Under the pieces are notes generated by a model. That model had not been told where the DNA came from. It worked only from the letters and a program-made list of their open reading frames with translations, and did not search any database. A stretch of 64,000 nucleotides of DNA from Streptomyces sp. SCSIO 75703. GTDB lineage: Bacteria; Actinomycetota; Actinomycetes; Streptomycetales; Streptomycetaceae. This document shows, in pieces, positions 16,294-24,857 of the stretch (positions are counted from its first letter, which is position 1; each line of letters opens with the position of its first letter). The stretch spans positions 2,294,001-2,358,000 of the forward strand of contig NZ_CP144555.1 in NCBI RefSeq assembly GCF_036607905.1. The letters are read 5' to 3'. Made by a program: the position numbers and the translations under genes.

Positions 16294-17414
16294 GGAACGG
16301 GGACGGGCCGGTGCGGGACGAAGAGCGCGGCACACGGGGGGTTCCGGCCGGGGGCGCACGCCCTCCGGACGAGGCCCGGCGCATGGGGGAGGGCATCGAC
16401 GGCATCCCCGAGCAGGCCCGGCCGCATCCCGAGGACGACACCTCCACGGGGGCCGTCGGAGCGGGCGGAGGACGGGCGGCGGAGGACGCCGCCGCACCGA
16501 GCACGCCCGCGGGCGGGCACGACGGGGGCGGCCCCGTCCGGCCGGTCCGCGCGGAGGCGGAGGCTCGGGAAAGGGTGACGGGCGGGACGATGAGCGAGCA
16601 CGAGAGGCACTCCGGGGACGCGGCGCCGGCGGCACGCGCCGGCGGCACGCGGCACGATCCGCAGGACCGCAGCGGGGCGCGGGCGCTCTTCGCCGAGCTG
16701 CGCACGCTGGAGAAGGACAGCCCCGCCTACGCGGAGCTGCGCAACCGGCTCGTCCGCATGCACCTGCCGCTCGTCGAGCACCTCGCGCGCCGCTTCCGCA
16801 ACCGCGGCGAGCCGCTGGACGACCTCACGCAGGTCGCCACCATCGGGCTGATCAAGTCGGTCGACCGCTTCGATCCGGAGCGCGGGGTGGAGTTCTCCAC
16901 CTACGCGACCCCGACGGTCGTCGGCGAGATCAAGCGGCACTTCCGGGACAAGGGCTGGGCGGTGCGCGTCCCGCGCCGGCTCCAGGAACTGCGGCTGTCG
17001 CTGACGACGGCGACCGCGGAGCTGTCCCAGTTGCACGGCCGCTCCCCCACCGTGCACGAACTGGCCGAGCGGCTGGCGATCTCGGAGGAGGAGGTCCTGG
17101 AGGGCCTGGAGTCCGCCAACGCGTACTCCACGCTGTCCCTGGACGTGCCCGACACCGACGACGAGTCGCCGGCGGTCGCGGACACCCTCGGCGCCGAGGA
17201 CGAGGCGCTGGAGGGCGTCGAGTACCGGGAGTCGCTCAAGCCGCTCCTGGAGGACCTGCCGCCGCGCGAGAAGCGCATCCTGCTGCTGCGCTTCTTCGGC
17301 AACATGACCCAGTCGCAGATCGCGCAGGAGGTCGGCATCTCCCAGATGCACGTGTCGCGGCTGCTCGCCCGCACGCTGGCGCAGCTACGGGAGAAGCTGC
17401 TGGTCGAGGAGTAG
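16290..17414 (+). CDS. sigH: Stress/developmental RNA polymerase sigma factor SigH (SigB family)
   Basis: A 374-residue group 3 sigma factor. Region 2 spans LFAELRTLEKD to ATIGLIKSVDRFDPERGVEF; region 3 lies around RVPRRLQELRLSLTTATAEL; region 4 ends FFGNMTQSQIAQEVGISQMH. The conserved core starts only at about residue 130, after an acidic, Gly-rich extension. An internal ATG at 16590 (MSEHERHSG) would give a 274-residue form, in line with the multiple SigH isoforms known in S. coelicolor. GTG 16290 overlaps the ushX stop. It controls osmotic stress and sporulation septation genes. Confidence 0.9.
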   Translation: MRNGDGPVRDEERGTRGVPAGGARPPDEARRMGEGIDGIPEQARPHPEDDTSTGAVGAGGGRAAEDAAAPSTPAGGHDGGGPVRPVRAEAEARERVTGGTMSEHERHSGDAAPAARAGGTRHDPQDRSGARALFAELRTLEKDSPAYAELRNRLVRMHLPLVEHLARRFRNRGEPLDDLTQVATIGLIKSVDRFDPERGVEFSTYATPTVVGEIKRHFRDKGWAVRVPRRLQELRLSLTTATAELSQLHGRSPTVHELAERLAISEEEVLEGLESANAYSTLSLDVPDTDDESPAVADTLGAEDEALEGVEYRESLKPLLEDLPPREKRILLLRFFGNMTQSQIAQEVGISQMHVSRLLARTLAQLREKLLVEE

Positions 17415-17436
17415 CGGCGGGCGGTTTCCCCGGGCT

Positions 17437-17457
17437 CCGGGCCGGTACGCGGCCCGG
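17437..17457. terminator. Short GC hairpin after sigH
   Basis: CCGGGCCG (17437-17444) pairs with CGGCCCGG (17450-17457) over a 5-base loop, 23 bases past the sigH stop and between convergent genes. Confidence 0.5.
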
Positions 17458-17506
17458 TGCGGGCGGGCCCCGGCGCCCACCCCGCGTCGCCCGGGAGCCG
17501 CGGCGC

Positions 17507-17974
17507 TCACCTGTCCGCGTTGCCGGGGCCCCGGATGCCGAGCGCCTTCGTCGTCGCCGGGTTCAGCAGCAGGACCAGCGCGGTGACGGACACCACGGCG
17601 AGGGCGATGCCCGCCGGGATGGCCACGCTGTCCGCCTGGAGCAGGCTGTAGGCGACCGGCAGCGCCATGATCTGCGTGATGACGGCGGGGCCGCGGCTCC
17701 AGCCGCGCCGGGCGAGCAGCCCCCGGGCGGCGAGCAGCGGCAGCAGGGCGAGCACGATCAGGGTGACACCGCCGGTGAGAGCCGAGGTGCGGTCGTCGGG
17801 GTGGCCGACGAGGCCGCCCACGAGCATCCAGGCGCCGCCGACGACCAGGGCGAGCCCCTCCAGCGCGGCGAGCGCCGCCGCGGCGGTCAGCCGGCCGGGC
17901 CGGGCGTCGGCGCCCGCGGCCCCCTCGGCGGCGTCCGGGGCGGCTTCGGGGCTGGGGGTCTGCTCACTGCTCAC
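17507..17974 (-). CDS. Small integral membrane protein
   Basis: A 155-residue protein with four hydrophobic segments, for example ALEGLALVVGGAWMLVGGLV, LTGGVTLIVLALLPLLAA, and two near the C-terminus. The first 30 residues are Ala/Glu/Pro-rich. GTG 17974 is the best start although its ribosome-binding site is weak. An orthologue lies next to sigH in other streptomycetes. No function is known; I see no catalytic motif. Confidence 0.7.
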   Translation of the reverse strand: MSSEQTPSPEAAPDAAEGAAGADARPGRLTAAAALAALEGLALVVGGAWMLVGGLVGHPDDRTSALTGGVTLIVLALLPLLAARGLLARRGWSRGPAVITQIMALPVAYSLLQADSVAIPAGIALAVVSVTALVLLLNPATTKALGIRGPGNADR

Positions 17975-18102
17975 CCCTGAAGGGTAGCCCCCGCCCCACG
18001 GCGGGCCACGGCCCCCGCGCCCGGCCCGCCCGCGCTCCGGCGCGGGCCCCGGTCCGCCCTCGGGCTGGGCCGGGGTACCACCCAGTAGGTACCCTGCACC
18101 CC

Positions 18103-19071
18103 ATGCGTGCACTTCTCGTGGTCAACCCGGCGGCAACCACCACGAGCGCGCGTACGCGCGATGTGCTGATCCACGCGCTCGCCAGCGAGATGAAGCTGGA
18201 GGCCGTCACCACCGAGTACCGCGGCCACGCGCGCGACCTCGCCCGGCAGGCGGCGCGCGGCGACGACATCGACCTCGTGGTCGCCCTCGGCGGCGACGGC
18301 ACCGTCAACGAGGTCGTCAACGGCCTGCTGCACGCCGGGCCCGATCCGGACCGGCTGCCCGGCCTCGCCGTGGTCCCCGGCGGATCGACCAACGTCTTCG
18401 CCCGCGCCCTCGGCCTGCCCAACCACGCCGTGGAGGCCACCGGCGCCCTGCTGGACGCGCTGCGCGAGAGCCGGGAACGCACCGTCGGACTGGGTCTGGC
18501 CTCCGGCACCCCGGGCACCGACGACGAGGGCGTGCCGGCCCGCTGGTTCACCTTCAACGCCGGGCTCGGTTTCGACGCCGGGGTGGTCGGCCGGGTCGAG
18601 CAGCACCGGGAGCAGGGCCGCAAGTCCACCCACGCCCTGTACGTGCGCCAGGTGGTGCGTCAGCTCATCGGGGAGCCGCATCGCCGCCAGGGGATGATCA
18701 CGCTGGAGCGGGCCGGTGCCGAGCCGGTCACCGATCTGGTGCTCTCCATAGTCTCGAACACGTGCCCCTGGACGTTTCTGGGCAATCGCCCGATCTACGC
18801 GTCGCCTAAAGCCTCGTTCGATACCGGGCTTGACCTCTTCGGCCTCAGCCGCCTGTCGACGGCCGCGGTTGCCCGGTATGGCACCCAGTTGCTCACTTCG
18901 TCCCCCGAGCGCGGACCCCGGGGCCGGCATGCGGTGTCCCTGCACGATCTGACCGAGTTCACCTTGCATTCGAAGGCGCCACTGCCCCTCCAGATGGACG
19001 GTGACCACCTGGGGCTGCGTACCAGCGTGACGTTCACAGGCGTACGCCGGGCACTGCGTGTGATTGTGTGA
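18103..19071 (+). CDS. Diacylglycerol kinase-like lipid kinase
   Basis: A 322-residue protein of the DAGK catalytic family (DgkB/YegS type). It opens with MRALLVVNPAATTTSARTRD, then the nucleotide-binding ALGGDGTVNEVVNGLL, and VVPGGSTNVFARALGLP. The C-terminal domain contains LVLSIVSNTCPWTFLGN. Such enzymes phosphorylate diacylglycerol or related lipids at the membrane. It precedes wblE by about 320 bases on the same strand. Confidence 0.85.
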   Translation: MRALLVVNPAATTTSARTRDVLIHALASEMKLEAVTTEYRGHARDLARQAARGDDIDLVVALGGDGTVNEVVNGLLHAGPDPDRLPGLAVVPGGSTNVFARALGLPNHAVEATGALLDALRESRERTVGLGLASGTPGTDDEGVPARWFTFNAGLGFDAGVVGRVEQHREQGRKSTHALYVRQVVRQLIGEPHRRQGMITLERAGAEPVTDLVLSIVSNTCPWTFLGNRPIYASPKASFDTGLDLFGLSRLSTAAVARYGTQLLTSSPERGPRGRHAVSLHDLTEFTLHSKAPLPLQMDGDHLGLRTSVTFTGVRRALRVIV

Positions 19072-19390
19072 GCAGAAGCGGCGAAAGTCCTTTCACTCGA
19101 ACGTTTAGGCCAGGGTCCACCCCATGGAAGTACGGCTGTGACCTAGTCGACACCGAAGAATCAAAAAAAACTTTCCGGAAGGGGTTGTATCCGCCGCTGA
19201 GGTTTGCGAGTCTCTACGTGGCGATCGGGACGGCCCGCAACACCGGCCCCCACAGATCACCAGAACCCCTCTTCAAACCACAGGACTACGCCAGGGAACC
19301 TGGCGGTAGCCCCTTCACTTGTTGAGGGATTCGTGAAAGCGTTCACATTCACAAGCACCCAGCACGTAATACCAAGGAGAGGTAGCAGCC
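19072..19390 (+). other. Upstream regulatory region of wblE
   Basis: A 319-base region without a gene, notably less GC-rich than its surroundings (an A8 run near 19165). It presumably carries the wblE promoters. The CRP-like dyad at 19333-19346 is listed separately. GGGAAC near 19293 and GTTG near 19320 are spaced too far apart for a standard SigR promoter. Confidence 0.6.
19333..19346. promoter_or_regulatory. CRP-like dyad upstream of wblE
   Basis: GTGAAAGCGTTCAC fits GTGA-N6-TCAC, the core of the CRP consensus. It ends 44 bases before the WblE start codon. In Mycobacterium tuberculosis the orthologous whiB1 is controlled by a CRP family regulator, which makes the site plausible. Inference only. 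Confidence 0.4.
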
Positions 19391-19648
19391 ATGGACTGGC
19401 GTCACCGCGCCGTTTGCCGCGAGGAAGACCCCGAGCTCTTCTTCCCCATCGGCAACACCGGTCCCGCGCTGCTGCAGATCGAGGAAGCCAAGGCCGTCTG
19501 CCGTCGCTGCCCGGTGATCGAGCAGTGTCTGCAGTGGGCGCTCGAGTCCGGTCAGGACTCCGGCGTCTGGGGTGGTCTCAGCGAGGACGAGCGCCGCGCG
19601 ATGAAGCGCCGTGCCGCCCGCAACCGGGCTCGTCAGGCTTCCGCCTGA
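19391..19648 (+). CDS. wblE: WhiB-family iron-sulfur regulator WblE (WhiB1 orthologue)
   Basis: An 85-residue Wbl protein. The four cluster-binding cysteines are at positions 9, 37, 40 and 46 (C-x27-CxxC-x5-C), followed by the turn GVWGGLSEDER and a basic tail KRRAARNRARQ that contacts DNA. It binds a [4Fe-4S] cluster sensitive to nitric oxide and works with the principal sigma factor. ATG 19391 has AGGAGAGG upstream. WblE is widespread and close to essential in actinobacteria. Confidence 0.95.
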   Translation: MDWRHRAVCREEDPELFFPIGNTGPALLQIEEAKAVCRRCPVIEQCLQWALESGQDSGVWGGLSEDERRAMKRRAARNRARQASA

Positions 19649-19789
19649 CCAACCACCCCTGCTGACAGCCTGAGCTGGGCGGCGCGTACAGCGAGTACGC
19701 AACTCCCGCCCCCGAGCCGCAGCGCGCAGTATCCCCGATGCTCCCGAGTTCTCGTCTCGTCCGAGCAGGGGACCCACGCACGGGCAACT

Positions 19790-19820
19790 GGCCCCGGACC
19801 GTCAACGGTCCGGGGCCTTT
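19790..19820. terminator. Rho-independent terminator between wblE and the histidine kinase
   Basis: GGCCCCGGACCG (19790-19801), TCAA loop, CGGTCCGGGGCC (19806-19817), then TTT. A perfect 12-bp stem between convergent genes. The rest of the 313-base gap (19649-19961) shows no gene. Confidence 0.85.
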
Positions 19821-19961
19821 CGCTCGTCCGGGGACACGTGCCCGTCGGGGGCTTCCTCCCGTCAGGAGCCCTCTTCCGCCGGGAATCCCTCCGGGAGCCC
19901 GGTCACGGCCCCTCCGGGAACCCCTCGAGTGCCGACGTGCGGGGCCTCCGCCCCTCCCCCG

Positions 19962-21428
19962 CTATTTCCGCGGCGGCACCGGGATGTCGAGGATCACCTG
20001 GGTGCCGCGCTCCGGCGCCGGGACCATGTCGAAGGAGCCGCCCAGCTCGCCCTCGACCAGGGTGCGGACGATCTGGAGCCCCAGGTTGCCCGAGCGGTGC
20101 GGGTCGAAGTCCGCGGGCAGGCCCACCCCGTCGTCCTGGACGGTGACGAGGAGCCGCGCCTCCCGGCTCGTGCCGCCCCGGACCGCGGTGACCTCGACGG
20201 TGCCGGTGTCGCCCTCGCGGAAGCCGTGCTCCAGCGCGTTCTGCAGCACCTCGGTCAGCACCATCGACAGCGGCGTGGCGACCTCGGCGTCCAGGATGCC
20301 GAAGCGCCCGGAGCGCCGGCCCGTGACCTTGCCCGGCGAGATCTCGGCCACCATCGCGACCACCCGGTCGGCGATCTCGTCGAACTCCACCCTCTCGTCC
20401 AGGTTCTGAGACAGCGTCTCGTGCACGATGGCGATCGAGCCGACCCGGCGCACCGCCTCCTCCAGCGCCGCGCGGCCCCGCTCGGACTCGATGCGGCGGG
20501 CCTGCAGCCGCAGCAGCGCGGCGACGGTCTGGAGGTTGTTCTTCACCCGGTGGTGGATCTCCCGGATGGTGGCGTCCTTGGTGATCAGCTCGCGTTCCCT
20601 GCGGCGCAGCTCCGTGACGTCGCGCAGCAGGACCAGGGAGCCGATGCGCGTCCCCTTGGGCTTGAGCGGGATGGCGCGGAACTGGATCACCCCGCCGCGC
20701 GCCTCGACCTCGAAGTCGCGCGGCGCCCAGCCGCTGGCCAGCTTGGCGAGCGCCTCGTCCACCGGGACCCGGGACGGGGCGAGTTCCGCCGTGGTCTCGC
20801 CGAGGTGGTGCCCGACCAGGTCGGCGGCGAGCCCGAGGCGGTGGTAGGCGGAGAGGGCGTTGGGCGAGGCGTACTGGACGACGCCGTCCGCGTCGAGCCG
20901 GATGAGGCCGTCGCCGACGCGCGGCGAGGCGTCCATGTCGACCTGCTGGTTCTCGAACGGGAAGGCGCCGGCCGCGATCATCTGGGCGAGGTCGGAGGCG
21001 CTCTGGAGGTATGTCAGCTCCAGCCGGCTCGGGGTGCGCACGGTGAGCAGGTTGGTGTTGCGCGCGATGACGCCGAGGACGCGTCCCTGGCGGCGCACGG
21101 GGATGGACTCGACCCGGACCGGGACCTCCTCGCGCCACTCCGGGTCGCCCTCGCGCACGATCCGGCCCTCGTCCAGGGCGACGTCCAGCAGGGGCCGCCG
21201 GCCGCGCGGCACGAGGTGGCCGATCATGTCGTCCTGGTACGAGGTGGGGCCGGTGTTGGGCCGCATCTGGGCGACGGAGACGTACCGGGTGCCGTCACGG
21301 GTGGGGACCCACAGCACGAGGTCGGCGAAGGAGAGGTCGGAGAGGAGCTGCCACTCCGAGACCAGCAGGTGCAGCCACTCCAGGTCGGATTCGTCGAGGA
21401 GCGTGTGCTGGCGTACGAGTTCGTTCAT
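19962..21428 (-). CDS. PdtaS-type sensor histidine kinase
   Basis: A 488-residue cytoplasmic histidine kinase with no membrane segments. It has an N-terminal GAF-like domain (residues about 1-150, starting MNELVRQHTLLDESDLEWLH), a PAS domain (about 175-285), a HisKA_2 box with the phosphorylated His in REIHHRVKNNLQTVAALLRL, and HATPase_c (MVLTEVLQNALEHGF; DDGVGLPADFD; GNLGLQIV). The architecture is that of mycobacterial PdtaS, which signals to an ANTAR antiterminator. No response regulator gene is nearby. The ribosome-binding site for ATG 21428 is weak. The gene is convergent with wblE. Confidence 0.88.
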   Translation of the reverse strand: MNELVRQHTLLDESDLEWLHLLVSEWQLLSDLSFADLVLWVPTRDGTRYVSVAQMRPNTGPTSYQDDMIGHLVPRGRRPLLDVALDEGRIVREGDPEWREEVPVRVESIPVRRQGRVLGVIARNTNLLTVRTPSRLELTYLQSASDLAQMIAAGAFPFENQQVDMDASPRVGDGLIRLDADGVVQYASPNALSAYHRLGLAADLVGHHLGETTAELAPSRVPVDEALAKLASGWAPRDFEVEARGGVIQFRAIPLKPKGTRIGSLVLLRDVTELRRRERELITKDATIREIHHRVKNNLQTVAALLRLQARRIESERGRAALEEAVRRVGSIAIVHETLSQNLDERVEFDEIADRVVAMVAEISPGKVTGRRSGRFGILDAEVATPLSMVLTEVLQNALEHGFREGDTGTVEVTAVRGGTSREARLLVTVQDDGVGLPADFDPHRSGNLGLQIVRTLVEGELGGSFDMVPAPERGTQVILDIPVPPRK

Positions 21429-21940
21429 GGAGGGCACGGGCCGAGCGTACCCGCCGGCGGGAACGGCGACGGGAACCGGCCGGTCGGCGGCTGTTTCCGG
21501 CCAGGCGGCGCGGCGGGGCCGGCGCCGAGCCGGGTCCGGGGGCGCGGAGACCGGGCGCCCGTGCGGAGCCGGCCCGGCAGTGGGGCGGTGACCTGGGCGT
21601 GGCGGCGGTCCGGCAAGGGGAGACGGCCGGAAGCGGAGCCGGCCCGGCGGCAGGAGAGGCCCGAGGATGCAGGCGGCCCGGCAAGGGAAGGCGGCCCGGA
21701 CGCGGCCCGGGGACGCGGGAACAGCCGCGGGCCGCGGCGCCTGGGAGGGACCCTCGACCCTCCCGGCACCGCAGCCCGGAGCACCATCGGCCGGGGGTGT
21801 GCGGTCCCGTTCGGCCGAGGGGTGAGGAGCCGGGCAGTCAGGGCAGAGAGCCGCGGTTCCTCGGTCCGCCCTCCTGTGCGGGGAAGGCGGACGTCCGATG
21901 TTCGGTGTGTGCGGTCGGCGTGCGTGCCGTCGTGGCCATT

Positions 21941-21954
21941 GTGGACTAGACCAC
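21941..21954. promoter_or_regulatory. DasR-responsive element (dre)-like site, distal
   Basis: GTGGACTAGACCAC differs by one base from the perfect palindrome GTGGTCTAGACCAC, the core of the DasR consensus. It lies about 530 bases upstream of nagB, far from any visible start codon. Confidence 0.6.
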
Positions 21955-22016
21955 TGCGGGTGTCCATGCGGCGGACCCTCTTTGTCCGCGCCGCCTTCGG
22001 ACCCGGCTCTCCGACG

Positions 22017-22030
22017 GCCGGACGTCCGGC
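22017..22030. repeat. Perfect 14-bp palindrome
   Basis: GCCGGACGTCCGGC is a perfect palindrome in the nagB upstream region. It could be an operator or a terminator element; no partner is known. Confidence 0.4.
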
Positions 22031-22328
22031 AGAAGCCTAACCCGCCGGCCCGGAAAAGGGGGCCTGCGAGAGGTCCGGCGAGACGGCGCCGGCCCGGAGC
22101 GCGTGCGGGCGCCACCGCGCCACCGCGCCGCCCCACGCCGCCCCACGCCACCGCGCGCGCCGGCGCGAGAAGGCGCGCGAGGACGGCGCGAGGGAGGGAG
22201 CGGGAAGGCGGGGCGGCAGGGCCGGGCCCAGTCGACGCGAGGGCAGGGTGGGGGCGGGGCGCGGAACACCGGCGGCGCCGGTGCGCGGGGGTGTCGGAGC
22301 CCGGTGTTCCCGTGGCCCCCTCTGTTAG

Positions 22329-22344
22329 ATTGGTCTAAACCACA
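22329..22344. promoter_or_regulatory. DasR-responsive element upstream of nagB
   Basis: ATTGGTCTAAACCACA matches 13 of 16 positions of the consensus ACTGGTCTAGACCACT. It lies 140 bases before the nagB start. nagB is a known DasR target in S. coelicolor, so this is the expected operator; DasR releases it on binding glucosamine-6-phosphate. Confidence 0.75.
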
Positions 22345-22484
22345 TCGTCCTCGGGTCCCCGCCTCCGGGCCCGGCGCCCCGAGCCCTTTACCCTCGGGAC
22401 GCACGGCATCGGAATCCGTGGTCCGCACCCGCACCGCCGGGGCCGGGCACCGGGTGGGTCCCTCTCTTGAAACGGCAGGCCAGC

Positions 22485-23270
22485 GTGGAAGTTGTCATCG
22501 TTCCGGACGCCAAGGCAGGCGGCGAACTCGTGGCCGAGGCCATGGCGCGGTTGCTCAGGCGCAAGCCCGACGCCCTGCTGGGGGTGGCCACCGGCTCGAC
22601 CCCGCTGCCGGTGTACGAGGCGCTGGCGGCGCGGGTGCGCTCGGGCGCGGTGGACGTCTCCGAGGCGCGGATCGCGCAGCTCGACGAGTACGTCGGGCTG
22701 CCCGTGGACCACCCCGAGTCGTACCGCTCGGTGCTCCGGCGCGAGGTGCTGGAGCCGCTCGGGCTCGGGGCCGACGCGTTCCTCGGCCCCGACGGCTCGG
22801 ACGAGGACGTGGTGGGCGCCTGCGCGTCGTACGAGAAGGCCCTGGCGGCCGCCGGCGGCGTGGACTTCCAGCTCCTGGGCATCGGCACCGACGGGCACAT
22901 CGGCTTCAACGAGCCCTGCTCCTCGCTGTCCTCGCGCACCCGCATCAAGACGCTGACCGAGCAGACCCGCGCCGACAACGCGCGCTTCTTCGACGGCGAC
23001 GTCGAGCAGGTCCCGCACCACGTCATCACGCAGGGCGTGGGCACCATCCTGGAGGCCCGGCACGTGGTGCTGCTGGCCACCGGCGCGTCCAAGGCCGACG
23101 CGGTCGCCGCGAGCGTGGAGGGCCCGCTGGCGGCCGTCTGCCCGGCCTCCGCGCTGCAACTGCACCCGCACGCCACGGTCGTCGTCGACGAGGCCGCGGC
23201 GAGCAAGCTGACGTACGCCGGCTACTTCCGGTACTCCTTCGCGCACAAGCCCGACTGGCAGGGCATCTGA
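22485..23270 (+). CDS. nagB: Glucosamine-6-phosphate deaminase
   Basis: A 261-residue enzyme converting glucosamine-6-phosphate to fructose-6-phosphate and ammonia, the last step of GlcNAc catabolism. Hallmarks are LLGVATGSTPLPVYEAL near the N-terminus, ARIAQLDEYVGLP with the catalytic Asp, and GIGTDGHIGFNEPCSS with the catalytic His. I chose GTG 22485 (VEVVIVPDAKAGGEL) since homologues begin at this point; the length equals the family norm. DasR-controlled (site at 22329). It also lowers the level of the DasR effector. Confidence 0.95.
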   Translation: MEVVIVPDAKAGGELVAEAMARLLRRKPDALLGVATGSTPLPVYEALAARVRSGAVDVSEARIAQLDEYVGLPVDHPESYRSVLRREVLEPLGLGADAFLGPDGSDEDVVGACASYEKALAAAGGVDFQLLGIGTDGHIGFNEPCSSLSSRTRIKTLTEQTRADNARFFDGDVEQVPHHVITQGVGTILEARHVVLLATGASKADAVAASVEGPLAAVCPASALQLHPHATVVVDEAAASKLTYAGYFRYSFAHKPDWQGI

Positions 23271-23295
23271 CCGGCGCCCCGCGCCCGGTACGGCC

Positions 23296-23334
23296 GAAGG
23301 CGCCGGCCCCCTCCGCAAGGGGGCCGGCGCCTTC
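23296..23334. terminator. Bidirectional terminator between nagB and dasD
   Basis: A perfect 17-bp stem (23296-23312 with 23318-23334) and a 5-base loop between convergent genes. Core GGCGCCGGCCCCC. Confidence 0.85.
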
Positions 23335-23358
23335 GCGCGTGCCGCGGGCGTACGGGGG

Positions 23359-24849
23359 TCACACCCCCGCGATGACCTCCGCCGCCGCCCTGCCGCACAC
23401 CCGGGCCGCACCGTGGGTGGCCACGTACAGCGCGCCACGGGGCTCCGCCCGGGGCACGCCCATCTCGACCACGACGGTGTCGGGGCGGGCCGCCAGGAGG
23501 GCCTCCAGGGCCTGGGTCATCCACGGGTGCCGGTGCTCGTCGCGGACGACGGCGACCACCCGGCGCGATCCGGCCGCCGCGAGCGCCTCGCGTCCGGCGT
23601 CCGGCCCGGTGAAGCCGCCGGTCTCCGTGCCCGGGACCAGCCGGCCCAGCTCGGCCGCGACGCCCCAGGGCGTCTCGTGGCCGACCGCGATGTTGGCGAC
23701 CGGCGTGAAGGCCGCCACGTACGGTGCCGCGGTCAGCGGCGTGTAGCCCTCGGCGCCGGTGACGCGCAGGGCGCGGCGGGCCGCGCGCAGGCCCACCTCC
23801 GGGTCGCCGGCGTCCGTGTCCGTCCGGCCGGCCGCGGCCCGCGCGGTCCAGTCGGCGAGGTCGCGCACGCGCCGGGCCGCGTCGGCCAGCCGCTCCTCGG
23901 GCAGTTCGCCGGAGCGCACGGCGGCGACCAGGGCGTCGCACAGCCGCCGGACGGTGTCCTCGTCGGCGAGCCCGCCGCCCACGCAGATGGCGTCGGCGCC
24001 GGCCGCGATGGCCAGGACGCTGCCGCGCTCGATGCCGTAGGCGTCGGCGATGGCCCGCATCTCCATGCCGTCGGTGACGATCAGGCCGTCGAAGCCGAGG
24101 TCGCCGCGGAGCAGGTCGAGCAGGATGCGGCGGGACAACGTTGCCGGACGCTCCGCGTCGAGCGCGGGCACCAGGATGTGCGCGCTCATCACGGCCCTGC
24201 TGCCGGCGGCGATGGCCGCGCGGAAGGGCTTGAGGTCCCGCTCGGCGAGGACCTCGGCGTCCACGTCGATGCGGGGCAGCGCGTGGTGGGAGTCGACGGC
24301 GGTGTCGCCGTGGCCGGGGAAGTGCTTGGTGCAGGCGGCCACCCCCGCCGACTGCAGCCCGGTGACGTAGGCGGCGGTGTGGCGGGCCGCCAGGTCGGTG
24401 TCGGCGCCGAAGGAGCGCACGCCGATCACCGGGTTGTCGGGGTTGGAGTTGACGTCGGCGGACGGCGCCCAGTCGAGGTTGACCCCGCAGGCCACGAGCC
24501 GGCGGCCCAGTTCGGCGGCCACCTCCCGGGTGAGGACCACGTCGTCCACCGCGCCCAGGGCGTGGTTGCCGGGGAAGGAGGAGCCGTCGCGGACCTCCAG
24601 GCGCGTGACGTCACCCCCCTCCTCGTCGATGGCGACCAGCACGTCCTCGCGTTCGGCGCGCAGTTGCGCGGTGAGCGCGGCCAGTTGTCCGGGCGAGGTG
24701 ATGTTCCGCCCGAACAGGCCGACGGAGGCCAGTCCCTCGCCCAGCCGGCGCAGCAGCCAGTCGGGGGCGGTGGTGCCCTCGAAGCCGGGCTGGAGGACGG
24801 TCAGCGCGTCGCGGGTGAGCGTGTCGGTACCGCTGGCGAGCGTCGTCAT
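23359..24849 (-). CDS. dasD: Beta-N-acetylglucosaminidase, GH3 family
   Basis: A 496-residue GH3 enzyme predicted to split chitobiose and short chito-oligosaccharides into GlcNAc. The His/Asp general acid region KHFPGHGDTAVDSHHALP and the nucleophile Asp in LIVTDGMEMRAIADAYG are clear. A C-terminal domain follows (residues about 350-496). There is no signal peptide, so it acts inside the cell on sugar imported by DasABC. ATG 24849 is 8 bases after the dasC stop, so it is the last gene of the dasABCD operon. Its ribosome-binding site AAGGGA overlaps the end of dasC. Confidence 0.92.
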   Translation of the reverse strand: MTTLASGTDTLTRDALTVLQPGFEGTTAPDWLLRRLGEGLASVGLFGRNITSPGQLAALTAQLRAEREDVLVAIDEEGGDVTRLEVRDGSSFPGNHALGAVDDVVLTREVAAELGRRLVACGVNLDWAPSADVNSNPDNPVIGVRSFGADTDLAARHTAAYVTGLQSAGVAACTKHFPGHGDTAVDSHHALPRIDVDAEVLAERDLKPFRAAIAAGSRAVMSAHILVPALDAERPATLSRRILLDLLRGDLGFDGLIVTDGMEMRAIADAYGIERGSVLAIAAGADAICVGGGLADEDTVRRLCDALVAAVRSGELPEERLADAARRVRDLADWTARAAAGRTDTDAGDPEVGLRAARRALRVTGAEGYTPLTAAPYVAAFTPVANIAVGHETPWGVAAELGRLVPGTETGGFTGPDAGREALAAAGSRRVVAVVRDEHRHPWMTQALEALLAARPDTVVVEMGVPRAEPRGALYVATHGAARVCGRAAAEVIAGV

Positions 24850-24857
24850 CGGTGGCG

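Larger units (their letters stand above)
21429..22484. other. 1-kb intergenic region upstream of nagB
   Basis: Over 1 kb with no supported gene. It contains Arg/Gly/Pro-encoding low-complexity DNA (tandem CCACCGCG and CCGCCCCACG units near 22113-22152), the palindrome at 22017-22030, and two DasR-like operators (21941 and 22329). Divergent promoters for the kinase and nagB must lie here. In S. coelicolor additional small genes may occupy this interval; I cannot see them. Confidence 0.5.

Noticed and set aside
19293..19325. SigR/ECF-type promoter upstream of wblE
   Set aside because: GGGAAC and GTTG are separated by about 21 bases, too far for the SigR spacing of 18.
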